Shown piece after piece: positions 1 to 5,576 of a DNA stretch of 7,234 bases. The position numbers were made by a program, and so were the translations under genes. Origin of the DNA: Methanobacteriota archaeon (GTDB lineage Archaea > Halobacteriota > Methanosarcinia > Methanosarcinales > Methanoperedenaceae); NCBI GenBank assembly GCA_018899795.1, contig JAHIHJ010000193.1, positions 1 through 7,234 of the forward strand, given 5' to 3'. Within the stretch, counting starts at the first letter, position 1; the number at the start of each line of letters is the position of its first letter. The notes beneath the pieces are model-generated. The model had not been told where the DNA came from. It ran no database searches and saw nothing but the letters and a program-made list of their open reading frames with translations.

Positions 1-741
1 ATATCGGCAAGAGGATGGATTAAGAATGCGCGTCAAGGAAACCATGGTGGCATTGGTAATACACTTGAAGACTTATTGGGCATTACTGAAAATAACTTGC
101 CAATTCCAAATGCAGCAGAGTGGGAATTAAAATCACAAAGGCTCAACACGACTTCATTGACAACATTATTTCATTTTGAGCCATCCCCAAGAGCCATAAA
201 ATTTGTTCCACATGTTTTGCTATTAAAATATGGTTGGCCTCATCAAGAAGCCGGAAAAAAATATTCAAACAATGAAATGAGTTTTCGTCAAACAATCCAT
301 GGTCGTTCACCAAGCGATAGAGGATTTATAGTAAAAATTGACCGTAGAAAACGTAAAGTTTCAATCTCATTTGACAGCAATAGAGTTTCAGATACGCACA
401 GTGATTGGCTTAATACTGTCAGAAATCGAATAGGATTAAGTGAACTCGACCCTCAACCATATTGGGGCTTTGACGACCTTGCAAACAAAGCTGGTACAAA
501 ACTTTTAAATTGCTTTTATGTGCAAGCCGAGGTAAAAAAACAAGACAGAAAGGAGTTTTACAAGTATAGCAAAGTGATGATGTTGCAAAAGTTCAGTTTC
601 GATGGATTTTTAAATCAAATTGAGGAAGGCAATATACTTATAGACTTTGATGCGAGAACGGGACACAACCACGGAACAAAATTTCGTATGCGCCAGAATT
701 GTCTGCCAAACTTATATGAAGAAGCTACGGTTATTTTGTAA
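1..741 (+). CDS. MvaI/BcnI-family type II restriction endonuclease, 5'-truncated by the window edge
   Basis: The frame is open from base 1 to the TAA at 739-741 (246 codons). The true start lies outside the window, and the internal TTG at 76 should not be taken as the start because family-conserved sequence precedes it. The fold is expected to be a PD-(D/E)XK nuclease that cuts short double-stranded DNA sites; MvaI cuts CCWGG and BcnI cuts CCSGG. Counting from base 1, visible motifs are GNTLEDLLGI (19-28), then PNAAEWELKSQR (36-47) with the E-x-K pair E42/K44, LFHFEPSPR, and a C-terminal FDARTGHNHGTKF block. The spacing E23, N37, E42, K44 matches the MvaI active site as I remember it (E36, D50, E55, K57), but the aspartate position is asparagine here. 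The gene is AT-rich compared with the archaeal core genes to the right, which suggests transfer. No methyltransferase is visible; it could lie to the left. The family call is confident; the target site and activity are unknown. Confidence 0.85.
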   Translation: MSARGWIKNARQGNHGGIGNTLEDLLGITENNLPIPNAAEWELKSQRLNTTSLTTLFHFEPSPRAIKFVPHVLLLKYGWPHQEAGKKYSNNEMSFRQTIHGRSPSDRGFIVKIDRRKRKVSISFDSNRVSDTHSDWLNTVRNRIGLSELDPQPYWGFDDLANKAGTKLLNCFYVQAEVKKQDRKEFYKYSKVMMLQKFSFDGFLNQIEEGNILIDFDARTGHNHGTKFRMRQNCLPNLYEEATVIL

Positions 742-753
742 TATAATGCAAAG

Positions 754-761
754 TTTTTTTT
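754..761 (+). terminator. oligo-T tract after the restriction gene
   Basis: Eight consecutive T residues begin 12 bases after the stop codon. Archaeal RNA polymerase can terminate on such T-tracts without a hairpin. A short inverted repeat AAGGC-GGCT-GCCTT follows at 773-786, but it lies after the T-run, so it does not form a classical intrinsic terminator with it. Confidence 0.4.
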
Positions 762-913
762 ATATATCACCCAAGGCGGCTGCCTTCGCTATGCTAACGT
801 CATTGATTATATTATTCTTGAACACTTTGACCTGAATACCAGCGCCAGAATTGAAAAACTGAAATCAGCAAACCGATGGAAATATGGAAACCACGAGCAT
901 CCTCCCGTTGATG

Positions 914-942
914 CCCCGCACAAAGCGAAGCGACGTGCGGGG
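914..942. repeat. perfect 8-bp stem hairpin with a 13-nt loop
   Basis: CCCCGCAC (914-921) is the exact reverse complement of GTGCGGGG (935-942). The loop contains GCGAAGC (925-931), a heptamer known for forming an exceptionally stable DNA mini-hairpin. A further inverted pair, GAGCAT (895-900) and ATGCTC (971-976), could enclose it. The stem is much more GC-rich than the sequence around it. It could be a transcription terminator, a recombination or transposon end, or a structured RNA element. No T-run follows on the plus strand, which argues against a simple terminator in that direction. Confidence 0.6.
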
Positions 943-1017
943 TCGTTGACTGGAAGACGATAGAACCCCCATGCTCTCAAAAGGCGATATAATCAATAAC
1001 AACCTCTACAAAACAGG

Positions 1018-1280
1018 AATTCAGGCGCATACACTTCAATGATATGCCTTATCATGATGTTCGAACTCAAGGAAAGTTACAATCTCGTTTTTCTTATCAA
1101 TCAAATAAAAAAGAACAAATGAACCAACATGAACTCTCCGTTTGCCTTTTAACACGTTTCGGAGTGGTTTACCCAATTCGGGATTTTTACTAATCTCTAT
1201 TATTTGGTGTATTACTCTCTAATAAAGAGATCTATCCTTCTTTTTTAGTTTGTTCTTTTAAAAAGCCCTGCGCCTGAATT
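1018..1280. repeat. 12-bp inverted repeat arms bracketing the toxin remnant
   Basis: AATTCAGGCGCA at 1018-1029 is the exact reverse complement of TGCGCCTGAATT at 1269-1280. The left arm lies just past the toxin stop codon and the right arm falls inside its N-terminal coding part. The two arms therefore do not delimit the whole gene, and chance similarity is possible. Confidence 0.4.
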
Positions 1281-1300
1281 AGAAACTAAATGAACTCCAC
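1036..1300 (-). pseudogene. broken RelE/ParE-superfamily toxin gene
   Basis: Read on the minus strand, the final frame (ending at the TGA at 1036-1038) contains NPELGKPLRNVLKG, then RRVHVGSFVLFYLI, and ends FEHHDKAYH. This is the typical C-terminal half of RelE/ParE-type toxins, which as RelE cleave ribosome-bound mRNA or as ParE act on gyrase. The gene is damaged. An in-frame TAG (1219-1221) sits between DRSLY and RVIHQ, where relatives carry Glu or a similar residue. The N-terminal part (GFLKEQTKK) is in another frame, with the shift at or near the six-T run on the plus strand (about 1235-1246). A second TAG (1286-1288) follows a possible GTG start (1298-1300). The reconstructed length, about 88 codons, fits the family. 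No antitoxin gene was recognised on either side. Pseudogene status is well supported; the exact subfamily and original start are not. Confidence 0.8.
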
Positions 1301-1386
1301 TGGTAACTTTCTGTCTGGTTAGTATGAGGCTCCATCTGCAATACTCTTGTAGATAAATCAAATGAATCTGGACAGTTGAACCAGAA
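1293..1386. other. weak candidate origin-recognition repeats upstream of orc1
   Basis: Archaeal origins usually lie beside orc1/cdc6 genes and carry origin recognition boxes built on TCCAGTGGAAAC- or ACAGTTGAAA-like cores. Here there is CTCCACTGGTAAC (1295-1307) and, inside a TCTGG-9-CCAGA inverted repeat (1367-1385), the core ACAGTTGAA (1372-1380). TCTGGTT (1314-1320) is also inverted against AACCAGA (1379-1385). An AT-rich stretch follows at 1387-1440 and could serve as an unwinding element. The matches are short and imperfect, so this is a suggestion only. Confidence 0.22.
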
Positions 1387-1416
1387 GCTAATAAAAAAAG
1401 TCTTATAAAATTTTCT

Positions 1417-1431
1417 ATTTCAGATAAAGCT
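1417..1431. repeat. copy 1 of a 15-bp direct repeat
   Basis: ATTTCAGATAAAGCT occurs here and again, identical and in the same orientation, at 5504-5518, just upstream of the tRNA-Ala gene. Neither copy lies in a coding region. The sequence ahead of and after the 15 bases differs between the two copies. Confidence 0.6.
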
Positions 1432-1479
1432 TTTTAGGAGACAAACATATAGAAACCTGAGGTGAAGATATATCCTTAG

Positions 1480-1490
1480 CTTAAATATTA
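1480..1490 (+). promoter_or_regulatory. TATA-like box of orc1
   Basis: CTTAAATATTA is centred about 34 nt before the GTG at 1519. Archaeal transcription starts about 25 nt after the TATA centre, so a transcript would begin near 1510 with only a few leader bases. This fits the short-leader style of the other genes here. Confidence 0.45.
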
Positions 1491-1518
1491 AAGGTAGCTG
1501 TGTAATAGTTAGAGCTAA

Positions 1519-2643
1519 GTGAAAGTATTGTCGATGAAAGACCTCCTCTCCTGGGACCAGACCCTTTTCAAAGACAGCGAGCTTTTCGAACTTGATCACG
1601 TACCAGAGCATTTCCTGCACAGGGATGTGCAGCTTCAGTCTCTCCTGTACAGTGTGCGTCCTGCATTGAGCGGGGGAAGACCTCTCAACTGCATGTGCGT
1701 TGGCGCCCCGGGCACAGGTAAGACCACAGCGGTCATCAAAGTCTTTGAGGAGATAGAGAAGCACACGCCCAAAGTCATTCCGGTTATTGTGAACTGCCAG
1801 GCTTACTCTACAAGGTATGCGGTTTTTTCACAGCTATTCCATAAGCTCATCGGATATGCGCCCCCCTCTTCAGGAGCTTCCTTCAAAAAGGTGTTCGGGG
1901 AAGTGGCAAAATATCTTGTTGACAATGAGAGGGTGCTTCTGGTGGCGCTTGACGATATGAATTATCTCTTCTATGAGAACGAAGTGAACGAGGTGCTTTA
2001 TTCGCTTCTCCGGGCGCATGAGACACACCCAGGCGCGCGCATTGGCGTTATTGCAATATTAAGCGATACCGGCGTGCCGCATATTCTTGACCCGAAAGTG
2101 GAATCTGTTTTCTTACCTGAAAACATCAATTTCCCACAGTACTCCATTGGAGAGGTAAAGGATATCCTCTCCAATCGCGGAAAGTTAGGATTCTATCCCG
2201 GTGTTATCGATGAAACCGTACTCGAGCGGATATCAGAGCATACGTCAGCCCTTGGCGACATTCGCGTGGGGATAGACCTCCTGAAACGCGCAGGGTTGAA
2301 TGCAGAGCGCCGCGCCAGCAGGACGATAGGGTTTGAGGACGTGGATAAGGCATACGACAGCTCGCGGCTTGTGCATCTTTCGTATGTTATGCGGACGCTG
2401 AAAAATGACGAGAAAGCACTTCTTGGTCTGATAGCGGACTCGCCAAAAACAAATTCCGGAGAGCTCTTTGAAAAATTCCATTCACAGACGAAACTGGGAT
2501 ACACGCGGTTCTATGAACTGCTCAACAAACTCGGCTCTGTCAGGCTCATCGATGCGGATTTTACAGGAAAAGGCTCGCGCGGCAGGAGCAGGGTGGTAAC
2601 GCTGCGGTATGGGGCTGACGAGATAAGAACGAGATTGTACTAA
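1519..2643 (+). CDS. orc1: Orc1/Cdc6-family replication initiator ATPase (divergent type)
   Basis: This is an AAA+ protein of the archaeal Orc1/Cdc6 family, whose members bind origin DNA and help load the MCM helicase; some paralogues act on extrachromosomal or secondary origins. Visible parts are the family signature HVPEHFLHRDVQL (27-39), Walker A GAPGTGKT (62-69), Walker B LLVALDD (140-146), a sensor 1-like ILSDT (180-184), sensor 2 GDIR (246-249), and a C-terminal winged-helix domain from about residue 293 to 374. The Walker B ends in Asp-Asp instead of the common Asp-Glu, a conservative change that marks a divergent paralogue. The start could be GTG at 1519 or ATG at 1534; the TATA box at about 1485 allows either, and neither has a strong ribosome binding site. 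The length of 374 residues is normal for the family. Its upstream region is AT-rich and free of intact genes, as expected if an origin lies there. The family call is firm; which origin it serves is unknown. Confidence 0.9.
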   Translation: MKVLSMKDLLSWDQTLFKDSELFELDHVPEHFLHRDVQLQSLLYSVRPALSGGRPLNCMCVGAPGTGKTTAVIKVFEEIEKHTPKVIPVIVNCQAYSTRYAVFSQLFHKLIGYAPPSSGASFKKVFGEVAKYLVDNERVLLVALDDMNYLFYENEVNEVLYSLLRAHETHPGARIGVIAILSDTGVPHILDPKVESVFLPENINFPQYSIGEVKDILSNRGKLGFYPGVIDETVLERISEHTSALGDIRVGIDLLKRAGLNAERRASRTIGFEDVDKAYDSSRLVHLSYVMRTLKNDEKALLGLIADSPKTNSGELFEKFHSQTKLGYTRFYELLNKLGSVRLIDADFTGKGSRGRSRVVTLRYGADEIRTRLY

Positions 2644-2664
2644 CTCAAAAGTCGAATAAGAAAG

Positions 2665-2673
2665 CTTAAAATA
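2665..2673 (+). promoter_or_regulatory. TATA-like box of the DsrE-family gene
   Basis: CTTAAAATA is centred about 30 nt before the ATG at 2699. This predicts a transcript that begins within a few bases of the start codon, so the gene can be transcribed independently of orc1. Confidence 0.4.
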
Positions 2674-2698
2674 CCCTATCCCCAGAATATACTATCAA

Positions 2699-3070
2699 AT
2701 GCCTCCCCAAAAAGTCACAAAAGTCCTCCTCTTCCTTAAGAACATGGTGTACGAGAGCACTTCGCCCATGGAGATCCTTCGCTTCGCAAAATACTACCGC
2801 AAGAAAGGACTGGATGTCGCGGTCGTGCTCTGGGGTCCGATGGGAGTCATCCTCGCAAAAAAAGGCAAACACGGAACGCCTCCATACGATGAGCGCGTAA
2901 GAGAATGCATAGAACTGGGAGTGAAATTCAAGTGCTGCGAACTGGCATCAGGGATGATCGGTTTTGAGATAGATGAACTCATAGAAGGTGTAGAAATGGT
3001 CCAGTCCTACGAGGTAGCAGACCTGATGCTCAAATACTGTGAAGAAGGACAGCTTGTGATAAACCTGTGA
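2699..3070 (+). CDS. DsrE/DsrF-like family protein
   Basis: This small soluble protein of 123 residues has the DsrE/F alpha/beta fold. It opens with a beta strand (KVLLFLKN, 8-15), has a central strand AVVLWGPMGV (41-50) with the Gly-Pro turn common in the family, and then a region with KFKCCELASGMIG (76-88), where related proteins often carry a cysteine used in sulfur relay or persulfide chemistry. Two adjacent cysteines (79, 80) are present. A helix and a final strand (QLVINL) close the domain. There is no signal peptide or membrane segment, so it should be cytosolic. It stands 55 bases after orc1 and 33 bases before the HMG-CoA reductase gene. No dsr, tus or other sulfur genes are nearby, so the context does not point to a pathway. 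The fold family is likely; the function is unknown. Confidence 0.72.
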   Translation: MPPQKVTKVLLFLKNMVYESTSPMEILRFAKYYRKKGLDVAVVLWGPMGVILAKKGKHGTPPYDERVRECIELGVKFKCCELASGMIGFEIDELIEGVEMVQSYEVADLMLKYCEEGQLVINL

Positions 3071-3079
3071 ACCTGAAAT

Positions 3080-3090
3080 CTTTTTAACTA
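3080..3090 (+). promoter_or_regulatory. weak TATA-like element of hmgA
   Basis: CTTTTTAACTA is centred about 25 nt before the second in-frame ATG (3110). If used, it would give a leaderless transcript beginning at or near that ATG. Co-transcription with the DsrE-family gene is also possible across the short gap. Confidence 0.3.
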
Positions 3091-3103
3091 CAAAAAACAA
3101 TTA

Positions 3104-4318
3104 ATGCTCATGGACCGGAGACTACTTGAAAAACTGAAGATCGGCGAGGTCGGTTTTCATAAGATCGATAATAAACCTGATACCAGCGCCGCGATAGAAC
3201 TCAGGCGCGCAGCAGTATCAGAACTCACCGGAACGAAGTTCAGCCATATTAACAATTACTCTTTTGACGTAGAGAAAGTCACGAAACGCAACATTGAGAA
3301 CATGATAGGCGCGGTGTCAGTTCCGCTTGGAGTGGCTGGACCGCTCCTTATCAGGGGCGAATATGCGAAGGGAGATTTCTATGTCCCTCTTGCGACCACA
3401 GAAGGCGCACTTGTCGCAAGTGCGCACAGGGGCTGCTCTGTCATCACAGCATGCGGTGGAGCGAGTACCAGGATATTCGATGACAAGATGACACGTGCCC
3501 CGGTTTTCAGGGTAAAGGATGTGGCAGGGGCAAAACAGTTAGTTGAATGGGTCAAAGGGAATTTCGTGCGTCTGAAAGAAAAAGCGGAAGGGACAACACA
3601 CTTTGGCAAACTGCTTTCGATAGAACCATTTGTGGCAGGAAGGAACGTATATTTGCGGTTTGCCTATGACACAAAGGACGCCATGGGGATGAACATGGTC
3701 ACGATAGCAACGGACGCTACAGTAGATATGATACTCGAAGAAAACAAGGCTGAACTTGTAGCTCTATCGGGAAACATGTGCACGGATAAGAAGCCAGCCG
3801 CCATAAATGCTATAACCGGAAAGGGAAAGACAGTATCAGCAGATGTTGTTCTTACAAGCGAAATAATCCGGGAAAAACTCAAAACAACGCCTGAGAAAAT
3901 GGCTGATGTTAATTACAGGAAAAACCTGGTCGGTTCGGCTCGCGCCGGGTCGCTGGGTTTTAACGCCCACGCAGCTAACATTGTGGCAGCCATATTTATC
4001 GCATGCGGGCAGGACCCTGCCCATGTGGTCGAGGCAAGTAATGCCATGACATTGATGGAGCTCACGGACGATGGGCTTTACTGCTCGGTCACTCTGCCTT
4101 CGCTTGCATTGGGAACTGTGGGCGGCGGGACAGTTATAGGTGCGCAGCATGAATGTCTTTCTATGCTTGGCGTGGGAGGGGGAGGTGACCCGCCCGGTGC
4201 GAATTCAAAGAAATTTGCTGAAATAGTGGCAGCAGCAGTGCTGGCTGGGGAGATATCACTCATCGGCGCGCTTGCAGCAAGGCATCTGGCTAAAGCGCAT
4301 GCTGAACTGGGGAGATAA
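3104..4318 (+). CDS. hmgA: hydroxymethylglutaryl-CoA reductase, class I, soluble archaeal form
   Basis: This enzyme reduces HMG-CoA to mevalonate with NAD(P)H, the committed step toward isoprenoid ether lipids in archaea. Motifs in order are ENMIGAVSVPLGVAGP (65-80), PLATTEGALVAS (95-106) with catalytic Glu100, CTDKKPAAIN (226-235) with catalytic Lys229, GQDPAHVVEASN (302-313) with catalytic Asp304, the glycine-rich GTVGGGT nucleotide region, and HLAKAHAELGR at the end with catalytic His399. All four catalytic residues are present. There is no N-terminal membrane domain, and the protein ends five residues after the catalytic His, so the eukaryotic regulatory phosphoserine is absent. The length of 404 residues is typical of archaeal enzymes. 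Starts at 3104 and 3110 (M-L-M) are both possible; the weak TATA element favours 3110. The gene converges on ilvC with 23 bases between the stop codons. Confidence 0.97.
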   Translation: MLMDRRLLEKLKIGEVGFHKIDNKPDTSAAIELRRAAVSELTGTKFSHINNYSFDVEKVTKRNIENMIGAVSVPLGVAGPLLIRGEYAKGDFYVPLATTEGALVASAHRGCSVITACGGASTRIFDDKMTRAPVFRVKDVAGAKQLVEWVKGNFVRLKEKAEGTTHFGKLLSIEPFVAGRNVYLRFAYDTKDAMGMNMVTIATDATVDMILEENKAELVALSGNMCTDKKPAAINAITGKGKTVSADVVLTSEIIREKLKTTPEKMADVNYRKNLVGSARAGSLGFNAHAANIVAAIFIACGQDPAHVVEASNAMTLMELTDDGLYCSVTLPSLALGTVGGGTVIGAQHECLSMLGVGGGGDPPGANSKKFAEIVAAAVLAGEISLIGALAARHLAKAHAELGR

Positions 4319-4330
4319 AAAAGAAAAAAA
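4317..4330 (-). terminator. T-rich terminator tract after ilvC
   Basis: On the minus strand this A-run reads as T7-C-T6, starting 12 bases after the ilvC stop codon. It overlaps the hmgA stop codon on the other strand. T-rich tracts of this kind are the usual archaeal termination signal. Confidence 0.55.
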
Positions 4331-4341
4331 GGTTGAGAGTT

Positions 4342-5337
4342 TTAATCCTTCTTCAGCCAGGGCATCATCGCTCTAAGCTCTTTCCCGACCTTCTCGACCT
4401 GATGCTCGTTCTCCATCCTCTCAAGCGCGTTCAATACTGGTCTGTTCGCTTTGCTCTCAAGCACGAACTCCTTTGCGAACTCGCCGTTCTGTATTCTGCG
4501 AAGCGCATCTTTCATAGCCTGCTTTGACTGCTCGTTAATGATCCTTGGTCCGACCGTCAACCCGCCGTATTCTGCGGTGTTGGATACATAGTACCACATC
4601 TTGCTCAGGCCGCCCTCATGAATAAGGTCTACGATAAGTTTCATCTCGTGGAATGTTTCAAAGTATGCGATCTCGGGTTTATAGCCTGCTGCGACAAGGG
4701 TTTCGAACGATGCCTTCATGAGGCATGTCACGCCGCCGCAAAGGTCAACCTGTTCGCCAAAGAGGTCTGTCTCTGTCTCTTCCTTGAACGTTGTCTCAAG
4801 CACTCCTGCGCGTGTTGCGCCAATGCCTTTTGCGTAAGCCATTCCGATATCCCTTGCTTTGCCTGTGGCGTCCTGGTATATCGCAAGAAGGGCGGGTACG
4901 CCGATGCCCTCAGTGTAGGTGCGCCTGACAAGGAAACCCGGACCTTTCGGGGCGACCATTATGACGTTAATGTCCTTTGGCGGCACTATCTGGTTATAAT
5001 GAATATTGAAGCCGTGAGAGAAACACAGCGTCTTGCCCTTGCTCATGTGGGGTGCGATCTCGCTGCTGTAAATTGCGCCCTGTATCTCGTCGGGGACAAG
5101 TATCTGGATAAGGTCTCCTTTTTTTGCGGCATCAGACATTGTCATAACCGTAAGACCGTCATTTTTTGCCTGTGTCCATGATTCTCCGTCCTTCCTTACC
5201 CCGACCACAACGTCAAGCCCTGAATCATGCAGGTTCTGAGCCTGCCCTGCTCCCTGGCTGCCGTAACCGATAACTGCGATAGTTTTTCCTTTCAGAACGT
5301 CTGAATTTGCATCTTTGTCGTAGAATATTTTAACCAT
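4342..5337 (-). CDS. ilvC: ketol-acid reductoisomerase, class I
   Basis: This enzyme performs the Mg-dependent alkyl migration and NAD(P)H reduction of acetolactate or acetohydroxybutyrate in valine, isoleucine and leucine synthesis. The N-terminal Rossmann domain has [17 protein letters not shown] (24-40) followed by the cofactor-specificity loop VRKDGESW (47-54). Then come SHGFNI (107-112) with the active-site His108, and APKGPG (129-134) with Lys131. The knotted helical domain carries the metal ligands Asp191 and Glu195 (TDLFGEQ) and Glu227 and Glu231 (ETFHEMK), plus the substrate Ser252 in SNTAEYGG. The length of 331 residues matches short class I enzymes. The ATG has a strong Shine-Dalgarno (AGGAGG) 7 bases upstream, unlike the leaderless-style neighbours. 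No ilvB or ilvN is adjacent in this window; the gene stands alone between hmgA and a tRNA gene. Nothing in it looks broken. Confidence 0.98.
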   Translation of the reverse strand: MVKIFYDKDANSDVLKGKTIAVIGYGSQGAGQAQNLHDSGLDVVVGVRKDGESWTQAKNDGLTVMTMSDAAKKGDLIQILVPDEIQGAIYSSEIAPHMSKGKTLCFSHGFNIHYNQIVPPKDINVIMVAPKGPGFLVRRTYTEGIGVPALLAIYQDATGKARDIGMAYAKGIGATRAGVLETTFKEETETDLFGEQVDLCGGVTCLMKASFETLVAAGYKPEIAYFETFHEMKLIVDLIHEGGLSKMWYYVSNTAEYGGLTVGPRIINEQSKQAMKDALRRIQNGEFAKEFVLESKANRPVLNALERMENEHQVEKVGKELRAMMPWLKKD

Positions 5338-5344
5338 GAATTAT

Positions 5345-5350
5345 CCTCCT
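5345..5350 (-). promoter_or_regulatory. strong ribosome binding site of ilvC
   Basis: AGGAGG on the minus strand lies 7 bases before the ATG and fixes the ilvC start. No other gene in the window has such a clear site. Confidence 0.75.
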
Positions 5351-5372
5351 GCCCTTTGACAGCATTAACAGG

Positions 5373-5384
5373 TATAAATATTTA
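5373..5384 (-). promoter_or_regulatory. TATA box of ilvC
   Basis: On the minus strand the sequence reads TAAATATTTATA, a good archaeal TATA box centred about 40 bases before the ATG. It predicts a transcription start near 5352, giving a leader of about 15 bases that includes the Shine-Dalgarno. Confidence 0.6.
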
Positions 5385-5406
5385 CTTTAATGGGCTTATT
5401 ATTCCA

Positions 5407-5478
5407 TGGACCGGTCGGGAATTGAACCCGAGGCCTCTCCCATGCCAAGGGAGCGATCTACCCCTGATCTACCGGCCC
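5407..5478 (-). tRNA. tRNA-Ala (anticodon GGC)
   Basis: The 72-nt gene folds completely: acceptor GGGCCGG with CCGGTCC, D stem GATC/GATC around AGGGGTA, anticodon stem CTCCC/GGGAG around TTGGCAT (anticodon GGC, reading GCC), and T stem TCGGG/CCCGA around TTCAATT. The acceptor contains the G3-U70 wobble pair, the universal alanine identity signal, and the discriminator base is A. CCA is not encoded (TGG follows), as is common in archaea. There is no intron. It lies upstream of ilvC on the same strand, but ilvC has its own TATA box in between. Confidence 0.97.
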
Positions 5479-5503
5479 ATAAGGATACCCCGCATAGTAC
5501 ACG

Positions 5504-5518
5504 ATTTCAGATAAAGCT
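5504..5518. repeat. copy 2 of a 15-bp direct repeat, in the tRNA-Ala promoter region
   Basis: This copy is identical to 1417-1431. On the minus strand it reads AGCTTTATCTGAAAT and lies 26-40 bases ahead of the tRNA 5' end, where the TATA element (CTTTATC) of the tRNA gene would be expected, so this copy may act as that promoter. Confidence 0.5.
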
Positions 5519-5546
5519 ATCGATTGATTTCTTTTGACTGGAACTA

Positions 5547-5554
5547 TTATAAAG
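5547..5554 (+). promoter_or_regulatory. TATA box of thiDN
   Basis: TTATAAAG is centred about 26 bases before the ATG at 5577. It places the transcription start at or next to that ATG, predicting a leaderless mRNA. It nearly touches the earlier in-frame ATG at 5556, which would therefore not be in the transcript. Confidence 0.55.
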
Positions 5555-5576
5555 TATGCAGACCATTCGTTATATT

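Larger units (their letters stand above)
742..1518. other. 777-base stretch without an intact gene
   Basis: This gap contains, left to right: a T-tract (754-761), a small inverted repeat (773-786), a strong GC-rich hairpin (914-942), a minus-strand toxin pseudogene (1036-1300), repeats around it, and the AT-rich region ahead of orc1. In the same frame as the restriction gene, the sequence after its TAA stays open until the TAG at 961-963 (73 codons). It has no ATG, only a late TTG, and encodes no family I recognise, so I do not call it a gene. The part from about 1387 to 1490 is very AT-rich, with A- and T-runs and an AAAATTTT palindrome. Confidence 0.6.

Noticed and set aside
647..835. 62-codon plus-strand frame overlapping the end of the restriction gene
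   Set aside because: Most of its first half lies out of frame inside the conserved C-terminus of the restriction gene, and the product resembles no known family.
901..955. Integron attC-like site (GTTGATG and GTTGACT flanking a hairpin)
   Set aside because: The two GTTRR-like words are in direct orientation; an attC site needs them inverted, and no integrase is present.
742..1518. CRISPR array
   Set aside because: The repeats found are single inverted pairs or one distant copy; there is no series of regularly spaced direct repeats.
1420..1764. Minus-strand frame over the orc1 promoter and start
   Set aside because: Its N-terminal half is the antisense of conserved Orc1 motifs, including Walker A; it is a shadow of orc1.
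4618..5181. 187-codon plus-strand frame opposite ilvC
   Set aside because: It lies wholly antisense to a clearly intact ilvC gene and shows odd cysteine-rich composition typical of a shadow frame.
5407..5478. tRNA-Ala as an attachment site for an integrated element
   Set aside because: No partial tRNA copy and no integrase gene are visible in the window. The 15-bp repeat lies upstream of the tRNA and does not include its 3' end.
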